From contig NZ_JAMFLY010000001.1 in the NCBI RefSeq assembly GCF_023502235.1, forward strand, positions 1,116,001 through 1,180,000: a stretch of DNA of 64,000 nt, given 5' to 3'. The stretch comes from Flagellimonas myxillae. Its GTDB lineage: Bacteria; Bacteroidota; Bacteroidia; Flavobacteriales; Flavobacteriaceae. The position numbers were made by a program, and so were the translations under genes. Of the stretch, positions 33,292 through 42,286 are shown in pieces; the stretch's first letter is position 1; the number at the start of each line of letters is the position of its first letter. The notes below the pieces were generated by a model. The model worked only from the letters and a program-made list of their open reading frames with translations, made no database searches and was not told the DNA's origin.

Positions 33292-35268
33292 ATGAGATAC
33301 CATATTGGCGATTTGACCCAGGAGAAATTGCTGGAACTTTACAAGGAAATGTTGAAACCCAGGATGATAGAAGAGAAGATGCTGGTGTTATTGCGGCAAG
33401 GGAAAATTTCCAAATGGTTTAGTGGGATAGGTCAGGAGGCCATTTCCGTAGGGGTTACCCAGGCCCTAAAGCCCGAAGAATACATTTTGCCCATGCATCG
33501 GAACTTGGGGGTTTTTACGTCGAGGAAAGTGCCTCTGAACAGACTTTTTTCGCAATGGCAGGGCAAGAAGAGTGGGTTTACCAATGGGCGGGACCGTAGT
33601 TTTCACTTTGGTACCCAAGAATATAAAATTGTTGGGATGATTTCACACTTGGGTCCGCAGCTTGGAGTAGCGGATGGCATAGCCTTGGCGGATATGTTAC
33701 GCAGAAAAAGACGCGTAACCGCTGTTTTTACGGGTGAAGGCGCAACCAGTGAAGGGGATTTTCACGAAGCGTTGAACGTGGCCTCGGTTTGGAACCTTCC
33801 AGTTTTGTTTTGCATTGAGAACAATGGCTATGGGCTTTCCACTCCCACAAAGGAGCAATACAATTGCAAGGATTTGGTTGATAGGGCCAAGGGCTATGGC
33901 ATGGAATCCCGCATTATTGACGGGAACAACATTTTGGAGGTCTACTCCAAGGTCAATGAGCTTTGCAAGGCTATCAGGAAAAGACCCCGTCCCATTTTAT
34001 TGGAATTCAAAACTTTTAGAATGCGGGGGCACGAAGAGGCCAGTGGAACCAAATATGTGCCCGAAAAGCTCATGAAGAAGTGGGCCAAAAAGGATCCGAT
34101 TTCCAACTTTGAGACCTTTCTTTTGGAACAAGGTGTTCTAGGTGGTGCACAAATTGAAGCTGAAAAAGAGAAAATTAGTGATGAAATTAATGACAATTTA
34201 AAATTAGCCTTTGATGAACCACAGATGGAATCCACTGAAATTAAAGAATTAGGTAATGTATATCAAGAATTTGATTATAAGCATTTTGAAAAAAATGTAG
34301 ACACTAAGAATATTCGTTTCGTGGATGCGGTTTCCGAGGGTCTCGAACAATCCATGGATAGGTACAATGAGTTGATCATCATGGGGCAGGATATTGCTGA
34401 TTACGGTGGGGTTTTTAAAATTACGGAAGGATTTACCGAGAAATTTGGAAAAAAGAGGGTTAGAAACACTCCTATTTGTGAATCTGCTATAGTTTCGGCG
34501 GCCATGGGACTTTCCATTAACGGAATGAAAGCGATTCTGGAGATGCAGTTTGCCGATTTTGTGAGTTCTGGCTTCAACCCTATTGTAAATTATTTGGCCA
34601 AGGTACATTATCGTTGGGGCCAAAATGCCGATGTTGTTGTTCGTATGCCTTGTGGTGCCGGTGTTGGTGCCGGTCCATTCCATTCCCAGACCAATGAGGC
34701 CTGGTTTACAAAAACACCAGGACTTAAGGTTGCTTATCCTGCCTTCCCAAGTGATGCCAAGGGACTTCTAAACACGGCCATTAACGACCCTAATCCAGTA
34801 TTGTTCTTTGAACACAAAGGCTTGTATCGAAGTGTGTATGAAGACGTGCCCACCAATTACTACACTTTACCATTTGGTAAGGCCAATGTCCTTAGAAAAG
34901 GAAATGCACTAACGGTGGCTTCCTATGGCGCAGGTGTCCATTGGGCTATAGAAATTTTGGAAAAACACCCAGAAATTGATGCAGATGTCATAGATTTGCG
35001 TACACTTCAACCTCTGGATGTCGATACCGTGTTCGCATCGGTACGTAAGACATCAAAACTGATTATTTTACAGGAAGACACTTTGTTTGGTGGTATCGCC
35101 AGCGATATTTCCGCCATGGTAATGGAACAATGTTTTGAACACTTGGATGCCCCGGTCAAACGAGTTGGCAGTTTGGAAACTCCTGTTCCCTTTGCAAAAA
35201 AATTGGAGGAGAATTACCTGCCCAAACAAAGGTTTGAAGCTGCATTATTGGAATTATATGCCTACTAG
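33292..35268 (+). CDS. 2-Oxoacid dehydrogenase E1, alpha-beta fusion (branched-chain type)
   Basis: Start placed at the ATG at 33292 ('MRYHIGDLTQEKLLELY'); a longer frame lacks a good upstream start. The 658-residue protein fuses E1 alpha (1-310) and E1 beta (about 330-658). The ThDP site is 'VFTGEGATSEGDFHEALNV' ending in 'ENNGYGLS'. The beta half shows 'DIADYGGVFKITEGF', 'NTPICESAIVSAAMGLS', 'PCGAGVGAGPFHSQTNEAW' and 'LQEDTLFGGIASDIS'. It feeds acyl groups to a lipoyl E2, which is not in the window. Branched-chain-derived acyl-CoA would be a natural primer for iso-fatty acids, so it may supply the polyketide operon downstream; this is inference. Confidence 0.93.
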   Translation: MRYHIGDLTQEKLLELYKEMLKPRMIEEKMLVLLRQGKISKWFSGIGQEAISVGVTQALKPEEYILPMHRNLGVFTSRKVPLNRLFSQWQGKKSGFTNGRDRSFHFGTQEYKIVGMISHLGPQLGVADGIALADMLRRKRRVTAVFTGEGATSEGDFHEALNVASVWNLPVLFCIENNGYGLSTPTKEQYNCKDLVDRAKGYGMESRIIDGNNILEVYSKVNELCKAIRKRPRPILLEFKTFRMRGHEEASGTKYVPEKLMKKWAKKDPISNFETFLLEQGVLGGAQIEAEKEKISDEINDNLKLAFDEPQMESTEIKELGNVYQEFDYKHFEKNVDTKNIRFVDAVSEGLEQSMDRYNELIIMGQDIADYGGVFKITEGFTEKFGKKRVRNTPICESAIVSAAMGLSINGMKAILEMQFADFVSSGFNPIVNYLAKVHYRWGQNADVVVRMPCGAGVGAGPFHSQTNEAWFTKTPGLKVAYPAFPSDAKGLLNTAINDPNPVLFFEHKGLYRSVYEDVPTNYYTLPFGKANVLRKGNALTVASYGAGVHWAIEILEKHPEIDADVIDLRTLQPLDVDTVFASVRKTSKLIILQEDTLFGGIASDISAMVMEQCFEHLDAPVKRVGSLETPVPFAKKLEENYLPKQRFEAALLELYAY

Positions 35269-35357
35269 ACCTATATGGTTTTAACAAATTTTTAACAACC
35301 CAAAAAAGTCGATATGGTGTCTCAACCGTATATACTCAAAATTAAACTCCTAATCTT

Positions 35358-35843
35358 ATGGTAAGAAAATCACTAATTTTTGTTGCATTGGCGGGACTTT
35401 TGTTTTCGTCATGCTCCGTTTCCAAGTCCGCAAGGACCCAGCGCAATCTTTTCAGCGGCTCCTGGAGCTTGGACAACATTTCGTACGAAAACAACACAGG
35501 AAATTTTAAATCTGTTATTTTTAACGATGCTGAGGACATCTGTTTTGAAGGCAGTGATTGGTTCTTTAGGGACAATAACAGTACAGGGAGGTATACCATT
35601 TCCCAAAGTACACTTTGTCAAGGCGGGGACCGATTCTTTAGATGGTCCGTAGTTGAGCCATCGCAAAACTACAGCAGTCAACTACAGTTTAAGTTTATTG
35701 ACGACAAACGAAAGGATATTTCCGGAGGTGTTGGCTATCGTTTGAATATTGCCAGCTTAACGGAGCAATCCATGGTTCTTAAATCCAACGTTTCCGTGGA
35801 TGGCGAACTGGTTACTATTGTTTATGAATTCTCAAAAAAATAA
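35358..35843 (+). CDS. Lipocalin-like lipoprotein
   Basis: A 161-residue protein starting at the ATG at 35358, lipobox 'GLLFSSC' (Cys18). The body 'RNLFSGSWSLDNISYENN' with 'FEGSDWFFRDNNSTGRYTIS' and 'QLQFKFIDDKRKDISGG' resembles the lipocalin-like lipoproteins common in Flavobacteriaceae (G-x-W near the start of the barrel). Probably anchored in the outer membrane. It lies 4 bp upstream of the OmpA gene, so the two are co-transcribed. Confidence 0.75.
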   Translation: MVRKSLIFVALAGLLFSSCSVSKSARTQRNLFSGSWSLDNISYENNTGNFKSVIFNDAEDICFEGSDWFFRDNNSTGRYTISQSTLCQGGDRFFRWSVVEPSQNYSSQLQFKFIDDKRKDISGGVGYRLNIASLTEQSMVLKSNVSVDGELVTIVYEFSKK

Positions 35844-35847
35844 TCAG

Positions 35848-36543
35848 ATGAAAAATATAATTATAAAAAGTACTGCTATTGTTTTGACGTTGGGCTTGGT
35901 TGTTGGTTGCAACGCAGTTAAAAACGCCAATAACACCCAAAAAGGAGCGGCCATTGGAGCCGCCGGTGGCGCTGTAATTGGAGGTGTTATCGGAAACAAT
36001 GTTGGCAAAAAAGGCAATACCGCCCTAGGAGCCATTATTGGTGCAGTTGTTGGTGGCGCTGCCGGAGGATACATCGGTAACCGCATGGATAGGCAAGCTG
36101 AACGTATTGAGGAAGAGATTCCAGGTGCCGAGGTAAAAAGGGTTGGTGAAGGGATCAACGTGATCTTTAATGAGGATGCAGGAGTTTATTTTGATACAAA
36201 CAAATCCGATGTTAAGGGAACTTCTGCTACAACGCTGAACAAATTGGCTGGGATTTTTAAGGAATACCCAAAATCCATTATCCTAGTTGAAGGCCATACG
36301 GACAGTGCTGGAAGTGAGGAATACAACTGGAACCTATCCCAACAAAGGGCGGAATCGGTTACCAACTATTTGGTAAGCCAGGGAATTTCTGCTGGACGGT
36401 TTACCACGAAGTGGTACGGGGAGACCCAACCACGGGAGAGCAATGAAACTGCTGAAGGTAAAGCTAAAAACCGACGGGTTGAGCTGGCAATTATAGCGAG
36501 TGACGAACTTAAGGAGGAGGCTGCGAAAAGCACCAAGAACTAA
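35848..36543 (+). CDS. OmpA-family lipoprotein with glycine-zipper segment
   Basis: Start set at the ATG at 35848; 231 residues. Lipobox 'LGLVVGC', then a Gly/Ala-rich glycine-zipper part (about 33-75; 'GAAIGAAGGAVIGGVIGNN' and 'GAIIGAVVGGAAGGYIGN'), then an OmpA peptidoglycan-binding domain: 'GVYFDTNKSDVKGTS', 'ILVEGHTDSAGSEEYN', 'LSQQRAESVTNYLVSQG', 'NRRVELAI'. Expected to tether the outer membrane to peptidoglycan. Followed by a strong terminator hairpin. Resembles the YfiB-like OmpA proteins often placed beside a lipocalin-like lipoprotein. Confidence 0.92.
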   Translation: MKNIIIKSTAIVLTLGLVVGCNAVKNANNTQKGAAIGAAGGAVIGGVIGNNVGKKGNTALGAIIGAVVGGAAGGYIGNRMDRQAERIEEEIPGAEVKRVGEGINVIFNEDAGVYFDTNKSDVKGTSATTLNKLAGIFKEYPKSIILVEGHTDSAGSEEYNWNLSQQRAESVTNYLVSQGISAGRFTTKWYGETQPRESNETAEGKAKNRRVELAIIASDELKEEAAKSTKN

Positions 36544-36567
36544 GATTTACCATTCAGAAATTTGAAT

Positions 36568-36593
36568 CCCGGCAATTAGCCGGGTTTTTTTTT
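36568..36593 (+). terminator. Rho-independent terminator after OmpA gene
   Basis: CCCGGC (36568-36573), loop AATTA, GCCGGG (36579-36584), then nine T's (36585-36593). A clean intrinsic terminator that ends only 22 bp before the first gene of the polyketide operon. Confidence 0.9.
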
Positions 36594-36615
36594 GCAAATA
36601 ACCTATCTTCATAAG

Positions 36616-37743
36616 GTGAAGAACACTGAGGTGCTGATTATTGGAGGAGGTTTGGCGGGATTGACCGCAGCTTTGGATTTGGTTTCCAACGCCAAACAGG
36701 TGGTCGTCGTCGAAAAAAAACCTTACCCTAGACACAAGGTATGCGGGGAGTATATCTCCAACGAGGTAAAACCCTATTTGGAGCATTTGGGCATGGACTT
36801 CGAGCCATGGTCGCTTCCCCAGATAAATAACTTGCAGCTTAGCACCCAAATCGGAAAATCAATATCGGTTTCCTTGCCTTTGGGAGGATTTGGTATGAGT
36901 AGATATGCCTTGGAGGAACAATTGTACCGATTGGCGATGGAAAAAGGAGTGGAATTTATATTCACTTCGGTGGTGGATGTGGATTTCCAAGAGAATCAGT
37001 TTGAAGTTTCCTTATTGCCTGAAGACAAAATCCTAGCTAAAATGGTGTTAGGGGCTTTTGGCAAACGGTCCAACTTGGAAACAAAATTTTCTTCAAAGAA
37101 TAAAGACCAAAAATCCCCATGGTTGGCAGTTAAATCCCATTTCATCTACGATGGACACCCTGAAAATCTAGTGGCCCTCCACAATTTTTCAGGAGGATAC
37201 GCAGGGATTTCCCAAGTAGAAGATGGCCTGGTAAACCTGTGTTATTTAGCACGATACGACAGTTTCAAACCGGTTGGTGATATTGATGAATTCAACCATC
37301 GAACCCTATGCAAAAACCCGTATTTAAATGAATTTTTCAACAAAGCCAAACCTAGATTTGAGAAACCCTTGAGCATTGCCCAAATTTCATTTGGAAAAAA
37401 AACCTTGGTCAGCAAGCATATGCTTAGGTGTGGCGATTCAGCGGGAATGATTCATCCGCTTTGTGGAAACGGAATGGCAATGGCCATCCATGGAGCTAAA
37501 ATTGCATCCAAATATGTTGTTGGGTTTTTGGATCAAGCAAATATGTCTCGGGAGCTAATGGAAAAGGCATACCAAAACGAGTGGAATGCAAAATTTGGAA
37601 GAAGAATTTGGTGGGGAGGAAAACTACAAAACCTCATGATGCATACCAAGTGGTTTAATTGGGGAATGCAAACGGTGACCAAATCAAAAACAATAATGGA
37701 GGCCATGATCAAGCGGACCCACGGAGAACCAATTTTAAACTGA
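36616..37743 (+). CDS. FAD-dependent oxidoreductase/monooxygenase, geranylgeranyl-reductase-like (polyketide operon gene 1)
   Basis: Start chosen at GTG 36616 ('MKNTEVLIIGGGLAGLTAA'), 375 residues; the TTG at 36592 lies in the terminator's T-run. FAD motifs: 'VLIIGGGLAGLTAALDL' (Rossmann), 'VVEKKPYPRHKVCGEYIS', and 'RCGDSAGMIHPLCGNGMAMA' (the G-D FAD motif). The family includes ring hydroxylases and isoprenoid reductases; in a type III PKS operon it likely hydroxylates or oxidises the aromatic ring. The stop overlaps the methyltransferase start (TGATG), so translation is coupled. Confidence 0.88.
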   Translation: MKNTEVLIIGGGLAGLTAALDLVSNAKQVVVVEKKPYPRHKVCGEYISNEVKPYLEHLGMDFEPWSLPQINNLQLSTQIGKSISVSLPLGGFGMSRYALEEQLYRLAMEKGVEFIFTSVVDVDFQENQFEVSLLPEDKILAKMVLGAFGKRSNLETKFSSKNKDQKSPWLAVKSHFIYDGHPENLVALHNFSGGYAGISQVEDGLVNLCYLARYDSFKPVGDIDEFNHRTLCKNPYLNEFFNKAKPRFEKPLSIAQISFGKKTLVSKHMLRCGDSAGMIHPLCGNGMAMAIHGAKIASKYVVGFLDQANMSRELMEKAYQNEWNAKFGRRIWWGGKLQNLMMHTKWFNWGMQTVTKSKTIMEAMIKRTHGEPILN

Positions 37744-38456
37744 TGGATTTTACCGTACGAAGTAGAGTTGAGGAGTTGATGGATGATCCAAATATGTCGT
37801 TTGGGCTCCTCAAGAATGCGTACAGGGACATTAATTTTTGCAATAAATGGCTGGGAGGGGAGTCCATTACCATCCAAGCTGTATGGAAGTTGATAAAAAA
37901 CACCCCTAAAAAATCATATACGATTTTGGATATGGGTTGCGGGGATGGTACCATGTTATGGAAGTTGTCCAACTTTCTTAGTAAACATGGGGTATTTCAC
38001 AAGATGATGGGGGTTGACCAAAGGGAGGATGTACTGGCGATTGCAAGAGAAAGATGCAAGGGTGCACCCCAGATTTCATTCCATAAAGCGGACATCCTAA
38101 TGCTTGGCCCCGGGTTCGAATGCGACATTGTAATCAATACCTTGACTATGCACCATTTTGAGGAGGAACGCATAGGGGCGTTTCTGCAAAAATTCGTGGA
38201 GCTTTCTAGCTTGGGTGTTGTTATCAATGACCTGGAACGTAGTAAGGTTTCCTATGCTCTCTTTAAAATATTCGGTCCCTTGTTCTTGCAAACGCATGTG
38301 GCTAAGTACGATGGATTGGTTTCAATTAGTAAGGGTTTTAAGAAGCATGAACTGCTCCAAATGGCTAAAAATATACCAAGTGTTTCCCATGATATTCGTT
38401 GGAAATGGGCCTTCCGCTATGTATGGGTAATGGAATTCAATCGACATAATAATTAA
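37743..38456 (+). CDS. Class I SAM-dependent methyltransferase (polyketide operon gene 2)
   Basis: Starts at the ATG overlapping the oxidoreductase stop; 237 residues. Motif I is 'YTILDMGCGDGTMLWKL' and motif III-like text is 'DIVINTLTMHHF', typical of Rossmann-fold methyltransferases acting on small molecules (O- or C-methylation). N-terminal 45 residues ('VRSRVEELMDDPNM') may form a substrate lid. Its stop shares one base with the type III PKS start (TAATG). It presumably methylates the PKS product. Confidence 0.88.
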   Translation: MDFTVRSRVEELMDDPNMSFGLLKNAYRDINFCNKWLGGESITIQAVWKLIKNTPKKSYTILDMGCGDGTMLWKLSNFLSKHGVFHKMMGVDQREDVLAIARERCKGAPQISFHKADILMLGPGFECDIVINTLTMHHFEEERIGAFLQKFVELSSLGVVINDLERSKVSYALFKIFGPLFLQTHVAKYDGLVSISKGFKKHELLQMAKNIPSVSHDIRWKWAFRYVWVMEFNRHNN

Positions 38457-39511
38457 TGGCAGAAGTACAACTTGTAAGTGTGTCCAAACAATTGCCAAAG
38501 TACAATCGCGATACTTTGGACATTATCCCCTTTGTGGACATCTGGTTGGGTGGACAGGAAGAGCGATTTCGGAGAAAGGTGGTCAAGATTTTTGAGGGTG
38601 CAGGGGTTGACAGGCGATATGGGATTATGGATATCGAAGCAGTTTTTACTGCCTCCTCTTTTCAGGACAAAAATGAAATCTATGTTCGGGAAATCAAGAT
38701 TTTGGGCGAACAGGTACTGGAGAAAGCACTATTAAATTCCAGATGGGAACCGGAATCGCTGGACTTTATAATTACAGTGAGTTGCACCGGAATTATGATT
38801 CCTTCCTTGGACGCCTATCTGGTAAATGCTCTTGGCCTTCGACAGGATATAGTTCGACTTCCGGTCACTGAAATGGGTTGTGCTGCTGGAGTTTCTGGGT
38901 TGATATATGCCGCCAATTTTTTGAGGGCAAACCCGGGCAAACGGGCAGCGGTAATCGCTGTTGAAAGTCCTACCGCTACTTTTCAATTGGATGATTTTTC
39001 CATGGCGAATATGGTGAGTGCGGCCATTTTTGGGGATGGGGCCGCTTGTGTGTTGCTGTCCTCCGAAGCCACCCAACAAGGCCCAAGAATTTTAGGAGAA
39101 GAAATGTACCATTTCAATAATGCCACCCATTTAATGGGGTTCGATTTGACCAATAAGGGCTTAAAAATGATTCTGGACCCGGTGGTCCCTGAGGTAATCG
39201 CTGAGCATTTCCCTAAAATAATCCACCCCTTCCTGGAAAAGTTCAATTCCAACCTCGGACAGGTAAACCATCTGATTTTTCATCCCGGAGGAAAAAAAAT
39301 TGTTAGCACAGTAGAGGAATTGTTTGGTAAATTAGGGAAGAACATTGATGACACCAGAGAAGTACTCAGGCAATTTGGGAATATGAGCAGTGTTACGGTC
39401 CTTTATGTATTGGAGCGTTTCATGAACAAGAATATTCCGTCAGGGGAGCAAGGTTTAGTTTTAAGTTTTGGACCTGGTTTTTCGGCCCAAAGGGTGTTGT
39501 TGGAATGGTAA
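38456..39511 (+). CDS. Type III polyketide synthase (chalcone/stilbene synthase family; polyketide operon gene 3)
   Basis: A 351-residue protein with the full catalytic triad: Cys142 in 'VTEMGCAAGVSGLIYAA', His276 in 'HLIFHPGGKK', Asn309 in 'FGNMSSVTVLYVL', and the C-terminal 'SFGPGFSAQ' loop. It condenses an acyl starter with malonyl-CoA to give a tri- or tetraketide lactone or resorcinol. The presence of a dedicated ACP, ketosynthase, enoyl reductase and dehydratase next door suggests a long or branched acyl-ACP starter, as in bacterial alkylresorcinol systems. Single active site, no fused domain. Start overlaps the methyltransferase stop. Confidence 0.95.
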   Translation: MAEVQLVSVSKQLPKYNRDTLDIIPFVDIWLGGQEERFRRKVVKIFEGAGVDRRYGIMDIEAVFTASSFQDKNEIYVREIKILGEQVLEKALLNSRWEPESLDFIITVSCTGIMIPSLDAYLVNALGLRQDIVRLPVTEMGCAAGVSGLIYAANFLRANPGKRAAVIAVESPTATFQLDDFSMANMVSAAIFGDGAACVLLSSEATQQGPRILGEEMYHFNNATHLMGFDLTNKGLKMILDPVVPEVIAEHFPKIIHPFLEKFNSNLGQVNHLIFHPGGKKIVSTVEELFGKLGKNIDDTREVLRQFGNMSSVTVLYVLERFMNKNIPSGEQGLVLSFGPGFSAQRVLLEW

Positions 39512-39522
39512 GTAAAAACGCT

Positions 39523-40305
39523 ATGAACGAATCATCAAAATGGGCCTTGATTTTGGGGGGAAGCAGTGGATTGGGCTTGGCCACTGCCCGCAAACTGGGA
39601 AAAGAAGGGTTTAATCTTATCATTTTGCATCGGGACAGAAGATCCGATATGGTCAGCATCCAAAAAAATTTTAAAGAAATAGAGGCCCGGGGTGTGCAAG
39701 TGTATGCTTTTAATAAAAATGCCATAGATAGGGAAACCCGTTCGCAGTTGGTTGCCGAACTGCAAAGTCTAATGGAAGATGATAGAATTTCCGTGTTGGT
39801 CCATAGTATAGCCAAAGGAGCTGTTAAGCCCATGCATGATTCCGAAGGACAAGAATTGTCCGGCGAAGACTTTCAATTGACCCTAGAAGCCATGGCCGTA
39901 AGCCTGTATGACTGGGTAAAGGCGCTTAGTAGTTCTGAACTTTTTGCGGCTGACACCCGAGTGATATCATATACGAGTGAAGGAAACCAAAAAGCATGGC
40001 GCAATTATGCGGCAGTTAGTGCGGCCAAAGCGGCATTGGAAGCGATTACCAGAAACGTTGCCCTTGAGTTTGCAGCTGTTGGTATCAAGGCCAATTGTAT
40101 TCAGGCCGGAATTACAGATACCCCATCCCTGCGGATGATCCCGAATAGTGAGGCGTTGAAAAGGGTAGCTATAAGAAGGAATCCCAACAAGCGGTTAACT
40201 ACGCCGGAAGACGTTGCGGATGCTGCATATTTGTTGACCACATCGGAAGCCAAATGGATTACGGGAACGGTAATTAAAGTGGATGGAGGTGAAAGTTTAC
40301 GATAG
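39523..40305 (+). CDS. SDR enoyl-ACP reductase, FabL-like (polyketide operon gene 4)
   Basis: A 260-residue SDR from the ATG at 39523 (ATG 39505 also in frame and overlaps the PKS stop). Cofactor motif 'LILGGSSGLGLATARKLG'; active site 'RNYAAVSAAKAALEAITR' gives Tyr-x6-Lys, the spacing of enoyl-ACP reductases FabI and FabL, not the Tyr-x3-Lys of ketoreductases. 'GIKANCIQAGITDTPSL' and the C-terminal 'VDGGESLR' fit FabL. It should reduce trans-2-enoyl-ACP in building the acyl starter. Confidence 0.87.
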   Translation: MNESSKWALILGGSSGLGLATARKLGKEGFNLIILHRDRRSDMVSIQKNFKEIEARGVQVYAFNKNAIDRETRSQLVAELQSLMEDDRISVLVHSIAKGAVKPMHDSEGQELSGEDFQLTLEAMAVSLYDWVKALSSSELFAADTRVISYTSEGNQKAWRNYAAVSAAKAALEAITRNVALEFAAVGIKANCIQAGITDTPSLRMIPNSEALKRVAIRRNPNKRLTTPEDVADAAYLLTTSEAKWITGTVIKVDGGESLR

Positions 40306-40307
40306 TG

Positions 40308-40766
40308 ATGACTCCTGAAGAAATATTGCACCACCTTCCTTATAATCAGCCTTTTTTGTTTGTGGATGAAATTGTCAGTATAAATTCGGAATCGGTACAC
40401 GGCAAGTATTGGTTTAATCCAGAACACTCTTTTTATCAGGGTCATTTTAAGAATAAGCCTGTAACCCCTGGTGTAATACTTACTGAATGTTGCGCTCAGA
40501 TTGGCCTGGTCTGCTTGGGAATCTATCTATTGGGTGCTGAAGGGCAGGATGAGGGGTTCAATGCCATTCAGATTGGGCTTTCGAGCTCAGATATGGAGTT
40601 TTTGCTACCTGTACCACCCGGTGAAACAGTAAAAGTGGTTTCAGAAAAAGAGTATTTCCGTTTCAATAAGCTTAAATGTCAAGTAAAAATGTTCAATGCC
40701 CAAGAGGAACTTGTTTGTAAAGGGGTTTTGGCTGGGATGTTTAAAACTTTGAGTCATGGAGGATAG
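40308..40766 (+). CDS. FabZ-like 3-hydroxyacyl-ACP dehydratase (polyketide operon gene 5)
   Basis: A 152-residue hot-dog-fold protein (ATG 40308; a GTG at 40305 overlaps the previous stop). The catalytic pair is His46 and Glu60 in 'FYQGHFKNKPVTPGVILTE', the FabZ pattern G-H-F-x4-P-x2-P-G-V-x3-E. 'LPYNQPFLFVDEIV' is also typical. It should dehydrate 3-hydroxyacyl-ACP. Overlaps the ketosynthase by 11 nt, so tight coupling. Confidence 0.92.
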   Translation: MTPEEILHHLPYNQPFLFVDEIVSINSESVHGKYWFNPEHSFYQGHFKNKPVTPGVILTECCAQIGLVCLGIYLLGAEGQDEGFNAIQIGLSSSDMEFLLPVPPGETVKVVSEKEYFRFNKLKCQVKMFNAQEELVCKGVLAGMFKTLSHGG

Positions 40767-42027
40767 GGTAGTGGTGACTGGAATGGGCGTTTGTGCCCCC
40801 AACGGAATTGGACTTCCGGAGTTTGAACGGGCCTTGCAAAAGGGGAAGAGTGGTATTGAATTCCATTCAGAATTGGAAGAACTAAAATTTTCATGTCAAG
40901 TAGCTGGAAAACCGAATGTTGACCGTATTTATTTAAACAAATACTTCACTAAAGTTCAACTCAAGGATTTGAATGCTACAGGAGTTGTATATGGTGTCAT
41001 TGCAGGTACAGATGCCTGGGAAGATGCCGGTCTGGAACAAAATATGGAAAACCCCGATTGGGATAGTGGGGTAGTCTTTGGGACCGGGATTCTGGGAGTG
41101 GATAAGTTCCGGGAAGCCATTTACCAGGTAGATGCTGGCAATGTCCGGCGTTTGGGTAGTACCTCTGTGGTCCAGACCATGGCCAGTGGCATCAGTGCCT
41201 ATCTGGGCGGAAAGCTGGGTTGTGGCAATATGGTCACGACCAATTCGTCGGCTTGTTCCACCGGAACAGAAGCCATTCTAATGGGGTATGATCGAATAAA
41301 GTCCAAAAAAGCGACTCGAATGCTTGTTGGGAGTTGCAGCGATAGTGGCCCTTATGTCTGGGGCGGATTCGATGCCATGCGGATCTTGCCCAGAAACTAC
41401 AATCAAAACCCCAAACAGGCAAGTAGGCCTATGAGTACCACCGCAAGTGGATTTGTTCCTGGAAGTGGGGCAGGGGCCTTGGTCCTGGAATCGCTGGAAA
41501 GCGCCAAAACTCGAGGAGCCAAGATTTATGCAGAATTATTGGGAGGTTCTGTGAACAGCGGGGGACAGCGAAACGGCGGTAGTATGACAGCACCGAATAG
41601 CGAGGCGATTGTGCGCTGTATACAAGATGCGGTTGCCGAAGCGGGTATTCATCCGAATCAAATAGATGTGATCAATGGTCATTTAACAGCCACTTCCAAG
41701 GATGCTACCGAAATCGACAATTGGAGCAAGGCCTTGAAACGAAGTGGCGCGGATTTCCCATATATAAATTCCTTTAAAGGATTTTTTGGTCATTGTTTGG
41801 CCGCTGCAGGAAGTATAGAGTGCGTAGGGGCGCTTTTGCAATTTCGGTCCAAGCAAATATTTGGAAATCTAAACTGTGAGGATCTGCATCCGGAAATTGA
41901 GAAGAAGGTGGACCCCTCCAGAATCCCCCAAGCAAGCTTGAACATTGAGCCGAAAATCATTGCAAAAGCCAGTTTTGGTTTTGGGGATGTCAATACCTGC
42001 CTTATTTTTAAATCATACACCAATTGA
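40756..42027 (+). CDS. Beta-ketoacyl-ACP synthase, FabF-like (polyketide operon gene 6)
   Basis: A 423-residue thiolase-fold condensing enzyme with Cys167 in 'TTNSSACSTGTEAILMG', His309 in 'VINGHLTATSKDATEID' and His346 in 'FKGFFGHCLAAAGSIE', the C-H-H triad of elongating KS enzymes. The usual T-G-T-S text around the first His is replaced by 'NGHLTAT', a divergence from housekeeping FabF and shared with specialised KS proteins. It would extend acyl-ACP with malonyl-ACP. Next to its own ACP, 6 bp downstream. Confidence 0.93.
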   Translation: MEDRVVVTGMGVCAPNGIGLPEFERALQKGKSGIEFHSELEELKFSCQVAGKPNVDRIYLNKYFTKVQLKDLNATGVVYGVIAGTDAWEDAGLEQNMENPDWDSGVVFGTGILGVDKFREAIYQVDAGNVRRLGSTSVVQTMASGISAYLGGKLGCGNMVTTNSSACSTGTEAILMGYDRIKSKKATRMLVGSCSDSGPYVWGGFDAMRILPRNYNQNPKQASRPMSTTASGFVPGSGAGALVLESLESAKTRGAKIYAELLGGSVNSGGQRNGGSMTAPNSEAIVRCIQDAVAEAGIHPNQIDVINGHLTATSKDATEIDNWSKALKRSGADFPYINSFKGFFGHCLAAAGSIECVGALLQFRSKQIFGNLNCEDLHPEIEKKVDPSRIPQASLNIEPKIIAKASFGFGDVNTCLIFKSYTN

Positions 42028-42033
42028 CGCTAT

Positions 42034-42285
42034 ATGAAAGAAGAACAGTTTTTAAAACTAAAGGAGATTGTAAGTAACTACCTTCCGGATGATGTTTCCT
42101 CCGAAGCGATACAAAGGGAAAGTAATTTTCTTGAAGAACTCAACATCAATTCTGCCAATCTGGTCGACATTGTATTGGATGTGGAAGATGCATTCGATAT
42201 TATGTTGGAGAACGAAGACATGGATGGAATGCAAACCATGGCGGATGCACAAAGAATTATACAAACTAAATTAGAGGCCAAGTAA
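42034..42285 (+). CDS. Acyl carrier protein (polyketide operon gene 7)
   Basis: An 83-residue acidic protein of ACP length. 'ESNFLEELNINSANLVDIVL' carries the phosphopantetheine Ser40; the usual D-S-L is here N-S-A, so a specialised carrier. 'DVEDAFDIMLENEDMDGM' forms helix III. Holo-form needs a 4'-phosphopantetheinyl transferase from elsewhere. It should hold the growing starter chain and may present it to the type III PKS. Confidence 0.92.
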   Translation: MKEEQFLKLKEIVSNYLPDDVSSEAIQRESNFLEELNINSANLVDIVLDVEDAFDIMLENEDMDGMQTMADAQRIIQTKLEAK

Positions 42286-42286
42286 A

